DNA of 64,000 nt from NCBI GenBank assembly GCA_963785645.1, contig CAWAWG010000012.1:372001-436000 (forward strand). Direction: 5' to 3'. The notes beneath the pieces are model-generated. The model was given only the letters and a program-made list of their open reading frames with translations, had not been told where the DNA came from and searched no databases. The stretch's first letter is position 1. Each line of letters starts with the position of its first letter. Of this stretch, positions 51,354 through 58,306 are shown one piece after another. This stretch comes from Trebonia sp963785645. Lineage in GTDB: Bacteria; Actinomycetota; Actinomycetes; Streptosporangiales; Streptosporangiaceae. A program made the position numbers and the translations under genes.

Positions 51354-52523
51354 TGTCCGCCGCGGTCGCTGCCGCCCGCAGGCTAGCCGGCGGCATGCTC
51401 GCCAGCTTTCCGGTCCGAAGCCGGCCTCACCCAGGCGAAGCTCGCCGCGCAGATCGGCTACAACCCCACGGCGGTAGGCCACGCAGAACGCGCCGAGCGC
51501 CCGGTGTCCGCCGAGTTCTGGGAACTCGCGGACGGGGCGGTCAGCGCCGGCGGGAAGCTGACCGCCCAGGGCATCCGGATCAAGGACCTCATCGCGGCCG
51601 CGGCCCGCGAACAGCAGCCTCCGGGCGAAGCGGCAGCCGCGGGCAGGAGTCCGCGCACCGCAAGGCGGGGCCTGCCGCTCAAGGTCCTCGCCGAACTTGC
51701 GGCGCACCCGGACGGACTGATCTCCCGCCAGCTGGCCGAGCTGCACGGCCAGGACACCGGGCAGCCTGTGATGAGCCGGTACGGCGCCGCCCTGCGGGTC
51801 CTGCGGGACGCCGGGTACGCCGCTGCCGCCGGGACGGCGCCGTCCGGGCCGCGGAACACCCCGGCGGTCGTCCACCGGATCACCGGTGCCGGCCGCAGGC
51901 ACCTCGCCGCCGCCGGAGCGCCGCGACCGGAACCGCCCGCACGCCAGTACCCGCAATACCCGTGGGAGGCAGACGCAGAACGGCGGTACCTGGCAGGAGA
52001 GCAGCCGGGGGCACTGGTACGGGACTACGGCGTCCGCTACGAGGCAGTGCGGCGGGTCCTGGAACGCCGGGGCGTCCAGATCCGGGACCCCGTCCCCCGG
52101 CCGCACCGTCACCCCCGGCCCGGCTGGGCAGCCGAAGCGGCCCGGCGGTACCGCAGCGGCGAAACGCGCATGTCGCTGTGCGCTGCCTACAAGGTCTCGG
52201 ACTCCGAGATGACCCGGATCCTGCAAGGCGAGGGAGTGGTCCTGCGCACCAAAGGGGAAGCACGGCGGCTGTTCGTCTCCGCCCGCCGCCAGGGCGGGGG
52301 AGCCGGGCAGGCAGCCAGACCGTGCGGCCTCCGGCCGCACGGTTCCCGTGGCAGGGCCTATGAATTAATTCTTTTCCCGTGCGGGCACGCTGAATACCTC
52401 TGCGGCATGAAGAAAGGCCGCAGAGGTATTCAGCGTGCCTGTTTCCAAAGGATTGCGAGACAGGTGAAATCGGATAGCGGTAAATCGGCAAAAGTCGTCA
52501 GATCCCGGTTTTCGCGATGGTAG
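51353..52523 (+). CDS. Multi-HTH regulator (XRE plus repeated HTH; 5' frame interrupted)
   Basis: After a shifted 5' end, EAGLTQAKLAAQIGYNPTAV, GHAERAERPVSAEFWELADG is an XRE domain. Then come a winged-helix-like part (LKVLAELAAHPDGLISRQLA) and two repeated resolvase-type HTH units: AERRYLAGEQPGALVRDYGV and AARRYRSGETRMSLCAAYKV. The last ~60 residues are encoded by a large hairpin and may not be genuine, so the protein could end near 52340. Confidence 0.6.
52384..52439. terminator. Very strong hairpin with perfect 23-bp arms
   Basis: Arms 52384-52406 and 52417-52439 are perfectly complementary over 23 bp (starting GGCACGCTGAATACC, ending CAGCGTGCC) with a 10-base loop. This exceeds an ordinary terminator and lies at the 3' end of the multi-HTH gene. 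A bidirectional terminator, protein-binding palindrome or transposon-end remnant is possible. Confidence 0.75.
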
Positions 52524-52538
52524 CTTAATGCTCTGTAA

Positions 52539-52650
52539 GGCGTGGCTTGGCATGGTCGAGCGAGGCACGGTTAGGCGTGGTCGGGCATGGCAAGGTTAGG
52601 CCTGGTTAGGCGAGGCAGGGTTAGGCAAGGCTCGGTATGGCAAGGTCTGG
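52539..52650. repeat. Pentameric GGYNN array (22 units)
   Basis: From 52539 the sequence reads as an unbroken series of five-base units beginning GG and then C or T (GGCGT, GGCTT, GGCAT, GGTCG ... GGCAA, GGTCT), with only one exception (AGCGA). The G pair therefore recurs every 5 bp for 112 bp. No protein frame is supported. The next gene starts about 90 bp downstream. Confidence 0.9.
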
Positions 52651-52738
52651 AAGCAAATAGGGGAAAGCACCAGGACAGCCGGGATGTTTTTCAGCTCGCC
52701 TGGTGCTTTCCCTCCTTACTTGAAAGGAAACCAGATCG

Positions 52739-53317
52739 GTGAAGCTCAGGCTTACCGGCATCACACCTTTGATCCTGAACAATGTCCGGCTCGCGGACCC
52801 CGACGATCCTGTTGTCCGTCAGATCAAGGCACTGACAGCCAAGAAAAAAGCGATGACCGAAGCCGACAGGCTCCAGGTAGGCTGGCTGAAATTCCTCGGC
52901 GGCCTGTATTACGACGAGGAAACCGGCCCCTACCTGCCCGCCACGCATATCTTTGCGAGCATGATCGCGGCAGGCCGGAAAACCCGCACCGGGAAGGACG
53001 TGGAAGCCGGGGTGATCTGGCTGGCAGACAGAGCCCCGCTGGAGTACGACGGGCCGCGAGACCCGGAGAAGATGTGGGACAACGGGGACAGCCCTTTCGT
53101 GGACCGGCGCATGGTACGGGTCGGTCAGGCCCGCGTCCCGCAGATCCGCCCGATCTTCCCCGGGTGGAGCGCCGAGATCGAGATTGAATACGACGACACC
53201 ATCCTCAACCGGGACGACCTGACGATGTACTGCCAGAAGGCCGGGCGGGTCGGCGTCGGGGACTACAGGCGGTTCTACGGACGCTACAAGGTAGCAATCA
53301 CCGGCGACAACCGTTAG
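52739..53317 (+). CDS. Hypothetical phage-type protein (192 aa)
   Basis: GTG 52739 with AAAGGA upstream: LRLTGITPLILNNVRLADPD, RLQVGWLKFLGGLYYDEETG, PYLPATHIFASMIAAGRKTR, RPIFPGWSAEIEIEYDDTIL, GVGDYRRFYGRYKVAI. Intact. The sequence type is one I associate with actinophage and mobile-element proteins of unknown role. Its last ~210 bp were copied into the following duplication. It is followed 11 bp later by the helical gene at 53329. Confidence 0.65.
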   Translation: MKLRLTGITPLILNNVRLADPDDPVVRQIKALTAKKKAMTEADRLQVGWLKFLGGLYYDEETGPYLPATHIFASMIAAGRKTRTGKDVEAGVIWLADRAPLEYDGPRDPEKMWDNGDSPFVDRRMVRVGQARVPQIRPIFPGWSAEIEIEYDDTILNRDDLTMYCQKAGRVGVGDYRRFYGRYKVAITGDNR

Positions 53318-54023
53318 GGGCGCTCTCCATGCTGTTCACGCCCGCGGACGGGGAAATGCCGCGGTGGCGGCGTGTCGATGCCTACATCGACAGCAGGAAG
53401 CGGCCTGGTGACCTCATCGAATTCCGCGAGATCGAGGATCTGCTGGGTATCGGCAAGCCGGCTGCCTGCAATGTCATCCACCAGGTGCGCGTCCAGCGGG
53501 AGAAGCTGGGGAAACCGACACTCGTCACGATGCGCGGTGCCGGGTGGCTGCTCGCCCGGCCCGAGCAGGAACTGGAAGAAGACACCCGCAGGCACGTTCG
53601 CGGGCCGGCGCATGGTACGGGTCGGTCAGGTCCGCGTCCCGCAGACCCGCCCGATGTTCCCCTGCCGGAGCACCGGTACCGGAACCGGCTGCCACGACAC
53701 CATCCTCAACCTGAGCGACCTGACGATGTACTGCCGGCAACAGGGGCGCTCTCCATGCTGTTCACGCCCGCGGACGGGGAAATGCCGCGGTGGCGGCGTG
53801 TCGATGCCTACATCGACAGCAGGAAGCGGCCTGGTGACCTCATCGAATTCCGCGAGATCGAGAATCTGCTGGGTATCGGCAAGCCGGCTGCCTGCAATGT
53901 CATCCACCAGGTGCGCGTCCAGCGGGAGAAGCTGGGGAAACCGACACTCGTCACGATGCGCGGTGCCGGGTGGCTGCTCGCCCGGCCCGAGCAGGAACTG
54001 GAAGAAGACACCCGCAGGCACGT
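53104..54023. repeat. Tandem segmental duplication (about 0.5-kb unit)
   Basis: 53316-53597 and 53742-54023 are 282-bp copies offset by 426 bp with only a single visible base change (GAGGAT versus GAGAAT). The upstream part of the unit (from CCGGCGCATGG at 53104) recurs at 53605, offset 501, having lost about 75 bp. The copy junction is near 53598-53604. The near identity indicates a recent event. Confidence 0.88.
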
Positions 54024-54249
54024 GCACCTGCTGACCGCCGTGGAGAGCCGCGTCCGGCTCCTGGGCTCGCTCCAGAACCGCCGTGGCGAACTGAGCGACG
54101 AGGAACGGCGGTCCCTGGATTTCAAGTCGGCCCAGACGGCTGCCCAGGCCACGATCCTGGGCAGCCGTAGAGCATCGGCCGCCGACATCCTCAGCTCAGC
54201 GGGCAGGCAGCACGTGCCGATCACGGCACAGCAGCGGGCAGGCCAGTGA
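53329..54249 (+). CDS. Duplicated HTH-like protein, chimeric 306-aa frame
   Basis: Two copies of one domain, MLFTPADGEMPRWRRVDAYI, DSRKRPGDLIEFREIE-x-LL, GIGKPAACNVIHQVRVQREK, at residues 1-90 and 143-232, are joined by out-of-frame sequence from the 3' part of the previous gene. The genuine protein is probably the second copy onward (53755-54249, about 165 aa), ending TILGSRRASAADILSSAGRQ. The LLGIGKPAACNVIHQVR helix pair resembles a helix-turn-helix. Its stop overlaps the following GntR gene (GTGA). Confidence 0.65.
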   Translation: MLFTPADGEMPRWRRVDAYIDSRKRPGDLIEFREIEDLLGIGKPAACNVIHQVRVQREKLGKPTLVTMRGAGWLLARPEQELEEDTRRHVRGPAHGTGRSGPRPADPPDVPLPEHRYRNRLPRHHPQPERPDDVLPATGALSMLFTPADGEMPRWRRVDAYIDSRKRPGDLIEFREIENLLGIGKPAACNVIHQVRVQREKLGKPTLVTMRGAGWLLARPEQELEEDTRRHVHLLTAVESRVRLLGSLQNRRGELSDEERRSLDFKSAQTAAQATILGSRRASAADILSSAGRQHVPITAQQRAGQ

Positions 54250-54739
54250 CGCAGCACAGCAGGGACCAGGCAGGCGACGAAAACCCGCGTCCCTACATCC
54301 AGATAGCCCAGCGGGTCGCCAGGCAGATCCAGGACGGCACGCTCGCCGCCGGGTCCCCGGCCCTGTCAATCACCGTCCTGGCCAGGGAAACCGGGCATTG
54401 CCGAGCCACCTGCGGCAAGGCCCTCCAGAGGGCTGGAGGACGACGGGCTGCTCACCCGGTACCCGGGACTGGGCTACTACGTCACCGAATCACAGGCCGA
54501 CAGCAGCAGGTACCAGGCCACTGCGGTGCCCGAGACCGGTCGGCGCCCCCATCCCCAGACTCCCGCTGGGAGTCCGGCAGCGCCCGCCCCTACCGGGCAA
54601 CAGGCGATCAGGCCGGCCGGGCCAGCGCCACGCAACGAGTCCGCAGACCGTCCAGGCCGCCGCCCGGGTGATCTTCCAGCCACCCGCGCCCGTGCATTGG
54701 CCGGGCGTGCAGACCCCAGTCGTTGCGCGACCGGACTGA
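54246..54739 (+). CDS. GntR-type winged-helix regulator (frame interrupted)
   Basis: GTG 54246 overlaps the upstream stop. PYIQIAQRVARQIQDGTLAA, GSPALSITVLARETGHCRAT, CGKALQR, then after one extra G near 54433 LEDDGLLTRYPGLGYYVTES completes the GntR wing. The continuing region is Pro/Ala-rich and its end is uncertain. It is similar to the gene at 24429, both being KorSA/Pra-like regulators of integrative elements. Confidence 0.65.
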
Positions 54740-54944
54740 CGCAGCGCGTAGTTGATGTGAGACTTGGCCTTTATAGGACCCGGTCGGCCGAGGGTGAGGA
54801 CAGCGCAAATAGCGAGTTCCCGCTTGCACGTGCCCGCCGGGTGATCCTGGCCGACTCGGATGTAAGAAGGGAGGAGTGCGGTTTTCTCGCTGGCCTGGTC
54901 TGCTTTGGGCCCGGCGAGTTCGGCGCGGGTAGCAGCGGGGAGCC

Positions 54945-55361
54945 TCAGCCGGTCGGCTGGCCGGTGTGCGTGAGCACGACGATGGTCAGGAGCAGGCCGA
55001 GTACGTCGAAGATTACGGAGGCAATGACCCAGGAACGAGTCGACCGGGACGCGAGTTCCGCCCCGTGACGGTCTCCGGATTCCCACCTGCTGCGTACGCG
55101 CCGCGAGTTCCGCTGGGCGATCAGGCCAAGCGGCATGCCGATCAAAAGGCTGAACAGCACACCGCCGGCCACGGCGGCGATAGCCCAGGCCCGGTAATCC
55201 GGCGGCTGTGTCTGCTGCTGCCATGCGCCGTACTGCGGCGCGACGTGCGGCGGGTACGCGCCGTACTGCGGCTGGTAGCCGTACGAGGGGTACTGCCCCG
55301 CCGGGCTGAATTGCTGGTTCCGGCTGCGCGGCTCCGGGCCGGTCCAGTCCAGGTCACTCAT
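54945..55361 (-). CDS. Dispanin/CD225-like membrane protein
   Basis: 138 aa from ATG 55361 behind AGGAGGATCATGCC. A Pro/Tyr/Gln-rich cytosolic N-terminus (YPSYGYQPQYGAYPPHVAPQ) is followed by two helices: PPDYRAWAIAAVAGGVLFSL, LIGMPLGLIAQRNSRRVRSR with the conserved loop WESGDRHGAELASRSTRSWV, and IASVIFDVLGLLLTIVV. The S-R-x-x-R-W-x-x-G-D-x-x-G-A-x-x-A-S-R pattern is that of bacterial CD225/DUF4190-like proteins. Role unknown; often near cell-envelope genes. Confidence 0.82.
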   Translation of the reverse strand: MSDLDWTGPEPRSRNQQFSPAGQYPSYGYQPQYGAYPPHVAPQYGAWQQQTQPPDYRAWAIAAVAGGVLFSLLIGMPLGLIAQRNSRRVRSRWESGDRHGAELASRSTRSWVIASVIFDVLGLLLTIVVLTHTGQPTG

Positions 55362-55579
55362 GGCATGATCCTCCTGCTGCGGGCCACTTAGCGTGGCAAC
55401 GGTCTTACTGATATCCACGCACCCGCGCCGTGCCCGGTTCGATTACCGGGCCAGCTGAATTACGAGATTTTTCCGTGCTCGGTGATGAATATTGGTGCTG
55501 AGGCTGGAATAGGCGTGCGCAGGCTGGCGCATTTATGAATGGTGCGGATTAGTCAGGCTCACCGGAAAAGCCGCGCTGA

Positions 55580-55960
55580 CTAGTCCTCTCGGCGCAGGGC
55601 GCGGATCAGGCCGGCGACGTCGGTCGCGGTGGCGGGGCGGCCGGTGTAGAACACGACGGTGGTCTTATACAGCCCGCCGAGCTGTTCGCTCACCTTTTTT
55701 TCCTCCTGGGTCATCGCCACGCCGCGCGGAGCGTGCCGAGCTGGGTCGGCGGGGCGCAGGCGGTAGCCGGCTCCTGTCGGGCCGGGCATGTCGCCGGTCG
55801 GCCGGACCTCCAGCCGCCCGGCCTGCTCCAGCTCGCGCAGCACCGTGCGCGCCGAGTTCGCTGACACCTGCGCGCCGCGGGCGATGCCGCCGACGTGGAC
55901 GAAGCCGTCCTGGCTTGTCAGGAAGGCCATGACGCGGGGGCGTACTGGTTCGTTGGTCAT
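55580..55960 (-). CDS. Winged-helix-like small protein
   Basis: 126 aa: MTNEPVRPRVMAFLTSQDGF, VHVGGIARGAQVSANSARTV, LRELEQAGRLEVRPTGDMPG form a helix-turn-helix and wing (MarR/Rrf2-like dimensions). YKTTVVFYTGRPATATDVAG, LIRALRRED follows. Last gene of a compact minus-strand operon. Probably a DNA-binding regulator of the cluster. Confidence 0.6.
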   Translation of the reverse strand: MTNEPVRPRVMAFLTSQDGFVHVGGIARGAQVSANSARTVLRELEQAGRLEVRPTGDMPGPTGAGYRLRPADPARHAPRGVAMTQEEKKVSEQLGGLYKTTVVFYTGRPATATDVAGLIRALRRED

Positions 55961-55972
55961 CAGGTCATTCCT

Positions 55973-56308
55973 TCACTTCTCGGTTTCGGGGTCGGACTGG
56001 ACGTAGACGGTCCCCGTGAACCCGCCATCGGCGAGGCGGCGGGCCGCGATCTGCGTCAGTTCCTCGTGCAGCCGGGTGAACTGCGGCGACCGCCGGTTGA
56101 TCGCGTCCGGGGTGCGGTCAGCCAGCCAGGGGCGGGGTGCGTTCCGCAGCTCGATGAAGATGGCGGTGGAGGCGGCGCCGGTGTGGGTGGTCACGCTGAA
56201 GGTGATGCCGTCGGGGTAGGGCGGGAGAGTTCCGGCGGCGACGGCGGACTTGATATCGGTTCGGATCTGCGCCGCGCAGCGGGCCAGGGGGCTGATTTCG
56301 CGTGCCAT
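55973..56308 (-). CDS. Hypothetical protein (111 aa)
   Basis: MAREISPLARCAAQIRTDIK, SAVAAGTLPPYPDGITFSVT, THTGAASTAIFIELRNAPRP, RLHEELTQIAARRLADGGFT, GTVYVQSDPETEK. An alpha/beta small protein with a long amphipathic helix. It begins two bases after the previous stop and is followed at 12 bp by the winged-helix gene. Such proteins are common in phage-derived actinobacterial islands; function unknown. Confidence 0.65.
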   Translation of the reverse strand: MAREISPLARCAAQIRTDIKSAVAAGTLPPYPDGITFSVTTHTGAASTAIFIELRNAPRPWLADRTPDAINRRSPQFTRLHEELTQIAARRLADGGFTGTVYVQSDPETEK

Positions 56309-56309
56309 G

Positions 56310-56490
56310 TCAGCGCTCTCCGTCCGCGATCTGCTCCAGGGCGTGGATGATTATGCCGATCATGTCTTTCTCCCCGTTGTCGAATTCGTCGGCCCAGCGG
56401 GTCACGGCGTCTCCAAGTCGGTCGGCGGTGACCACGGCGGGGTGCCGGGGGTGCTGCTGGCCGAACGTCCGCCCGGCGCCGGTCAGTCAT
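56310..56490 (-). CDS. Small hypothetical protein (5' frame interrupted)
   Basis: From TGA 56310-56312 backwards the frame reads VVTADRLGDAVTRWADEFDN, GEKDMIGIIIHALEQIADGE, R, a coherent helical protein. In-frame starts are only GTG 56435. ATG 56490, which overlaps the previous stop (ATGACTGA), lies in another frame (MTDRRRADVR), so a single-base change near 56450 is probable. Confidence 0.5.
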
Positions 56491-56569
56491 TGCCGTCCGC
56501 CTCTTCCCGAGCCGGCTCCCGGAACGCCAGGCGTTTCGGGCCGGAGCCCGCAGCAAGCCGTTTAGTCAT
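56483..56569 (-). CDS. Tiny peptide gene (28 aa)
   Basis: ATG 56567-56569 sits just before the preceding stop codon in transcription order: MTKRLAAGSGPKRLAFREPA, REEADGND, TGA 56483-56485. Strongly basic start, acidic end. Start and stop overlaps with both neighbours are the main evidence for translation. Confidence 0.45.
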   Translation of the reverse strand: MTKRLAAGSGPKRLAFREPAREEADGND

Positions 56570-56912
56570 TGCCGTGCGGCACGGTGTCCCAGGTCGCGTC
56601 GAAGGGGGTCAGCGGCGTGAAGTCGCCCGTGGCGGCGCGTTTGATTGCGTCCATCGCCTGCGCCGGGGTGCAGTTCTCCAGGAAGCCGAGCGGGTTGGTG
56701 CCCTCGTCTTCGGTGCTGGTGAACTCCAGCCAGAGCAGGCCGGTCATGGGCTCGTCCGGCCTGCACGCGCTTCCCTCTTTCGCACCGAACAGGGACCAGG
56801 CCCGCCCGTCGCTCAGGACCCCTTCGGCGTAGGGGGCGCCAGCCGGGTCGGCGTCGATGCGCTCGGCGGTCAGCGCGGCGCAGAATTCGCGGGGAGTCTG
56901 TGGTTCGTTCAC
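56562..56912 (-). CDS. Hypothetical protein (116 aa)
   Basis: GTG 56910-56912 overlaps the previous stop. MNEPQTPREFCAALTAERID, GVLSDGRAWSLFGAKEGSAC, PMTGLLWLEFTSTEDEGTNP, CTPAQAMDAIKRAATGDFTP. A compact alpha/beta protein with two conserved-looking cysteines; not recognised. Part of the overlapping operon. Confidence 0.65.
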   Translation of the reverse strand: MNEPQTPREFCAALTAERIDADPAGAPYAEGVLSDGRAWSLFGAKEGSACRPDEPMTGLLWLEFTSTEDEGTNPLGFLENCTPAQAMDAIKRAATGDFTPLTPFDATWDTVPHGND

Positions 56913-57166
56913 TGGGGTGCTCCTGTCGTGTTGGCGTCCTGCCGGTCAGGGCGCGTTTCTATCGGCTGCGCCGGCTTCACTGCCTCGAACAGGCTGATCC
57001 GCAGTCCGGCGCAGCCCGCGCGGGTGGTGCCGACTGCGTAAACGGGGGCGTTGCCCGCAGTCACAGCGTGCGGGGCTGCCTGCTCTGTCCTGGTGCACGG
57101 CGGCGGCTGGGGTACAGGTCCCGCCGTCACGTTTGCGGGGTCTCGATGTAGGCGGAGGAAGCTCAT
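56909..57166 (-). CDS. Small hypothetical protein (85 aa)
   Basis: ATG 57164-57166 overlaps the upstream stop (ATGA). MSFLRLHRDPANVTAGPVPQ, PPPCTRTEQAAPHAVTAGNA, PVYAVGTTRAGCAGLRISLF, EAVKPAQPIETRP. The ISLFEA segment recalls the QLSLFED motif in the gene at 57387, suggesting a shared short interaction motif. Function unknown. Confidence 0.6.
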   Translation of the reverse strand: MSFLRLHRDPANVTAGPVPQPPPCTRTEQAAPHAVTAGNAPVYAVGTTRAGCAGLRISLFEAVKPAQPIETRPDRQDANTTGAPQ

Positions 57167-57390
57167 CGGTTCGCTACCTCGCCGGGAACGGCCTCGGGAC
57201 CGTCGCCCCACTGGCAGGAGTGCTCGCCTTCGAGCAGGTGGGCATCGCCGATGTCGCCGTAGGTGACGTAATGGCCCCGGCGCTTGCGGGGCGCCTTGTG
57301 CCACTGGTTCAAGATGCAGCGGCGCCCGTCGGTAGCGGTGAACGTGCACTGCCCGGCTTCCGGTTGCTCGGTCACGTCGGTTCCGCTCAC
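57163..57390 (-). CDS. Small Cys/His protein (75 aa)
   Basis: GTG 57388-57390 overlaps the preceding stop. VSGTDVTEQPEAGQCTFTAT, DGRRCILNQWHKAPRKRRGH, YVTYGDIGDAHLLEGEHSCQ, WGDGPEAVPG. Cys, Cys-x6-His, His and Cys are spaced like a treble-clef or zinc-ribbon site. In the overlapping operon. Function unknown. Confidence 0.6.
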   Translation of the reverse strand: MSGTDVTEQPEAGQCTFTATDGRRCILNQWHKAPRKRRGHYVTYGDIGDAHLLEGEHSCQWGDGPEAVPGEVANR

Positions 57391-57869
57391 CGTGCACCCG
57401 CCTTCGCCTGGCCTGCCGCAGCGACCGGGCCTGGGCAATCCTCGAACAGGCTGAGCTGGCCGAGGTACTTCTTGGGGTAGGACGCCGGGCGGGGCGCGAT
57501 GGCGACGGCGGCGCGCTGGCGGCGGGTGCCGAGCCGGAAGGCGTACCTGTGGCAGCCGGGGTGGCGGATCTTCCGTGCGTGCACGTTGGCCAGGGCTGCG
57601 GCGAGCCAGCGGGCCGGATCCTCTCCCGCTCGCGGCGGACGGGCACCGAGGCTCACCAACTGCCGTTCGGCGTAGTCGTGGCCGCGCTCGCGGCGCCGGA
57701 TCTTCTGGGCGGCCCGGTCGAAAGCGCGCGGGTTCGCAGATTCTTGCACCGGATTCGTGGTGAACTGGCCTGTAGATTTAGAAGTTGCCAGGTCCAGGCG
57801 TATGGGTTCGACGATCCTTGAGCATGGGTCCTGCTGATAACACGTCCACACGACAGCCGGACGAGGCAA
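57387..57869 (-). CDS. Hypothetical protein heading the small-gene operon
   Basis: The open frame to 57869 begins at TTG. GTG 57749 (VQESANPRAFDRAAQKIRRR) is a more likely start. Core: RAGEDPARWLAAALANVHAR, KIRHPGCHRYAFRLGTRRQR, YPKKYLGQLSLFEDCPGPVA. QLSLFED is close to the Q-L/S-x-L-F clamp-binding motif of DNA sliding-clamp partners, a possible functional hint. Stop overlaps the next GTG. Confidence 0.5.
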   Translation of the reverse strand: MPRPAVVWTCYQQDPCSRIVEPIRLDLATSKSTGQFTTNPVQESANPRAFDRAAQKIRRRERGHDYAERQLVSLGARPPRAGEDPARWLAAALANVHARKIRHPGCHRYAFRLGTRRQRAAVAIAPRPASYPKKYLGQLSLFEDCPGPVAAAGQAKAGAR

Positions 57870-58306
57870 GAGTCCCCCGCCGCCCGCTCCTCCTGGACGA
57901 CTTCAGCCCGTGTTAGGCGACACCCGTCGTGAACGTCGGACTTCACCCGTGACGAGCGCCGACTGCTCGCATGCCCGGTCGGTAGGTGTCTACGTCACAC
58001 TCACGCTGACGCTGGGATGCTCACCGTGGCGACTTCGTCCAGATCTGACGACTCCGCGGCTGCCGACACGGACGTTCGCGGCGGGGCCGGCATGCGGCGC
58101 TCGATATCCGCCGCCTTATGAGTGCTTCGCCACATAACGCAGGCGTGCTCTGGCCGCTCATAACTGGGCCATCTGCGGAGGGAGTGATTCAGGTACCTGT
58201 GTCCGGCCGCGATGCCGGGTATGGACACGGCCTCCGCGCCAGTCCGTCGGTGAGCCGAAAGATAGTCGGGATTGATCGAGTCGACTGTGGACTGTACCTG
58301 GTCAAA
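57870..58306. other. Intergenic stretch, no gene seen
   Basis: 437 bases between the small-gene operon and the 3' end of the NLR-like gene. Short open frames lack ribosome sites and similarity. A promoter for the minus-strand small-gene operon probably lies at the left end; I could not assign hexamers with confidence. Confidence 0.4.

Noticed and set aside
57387..57646. Continuation of the 56909-57166 frame upstream to 57646 as one long gene
   Set aside because: The ATG at 57166 overlaps a stop in the standard operon manner, and the upstream part is Arg/Pro/Ser-rich shadow sequence.
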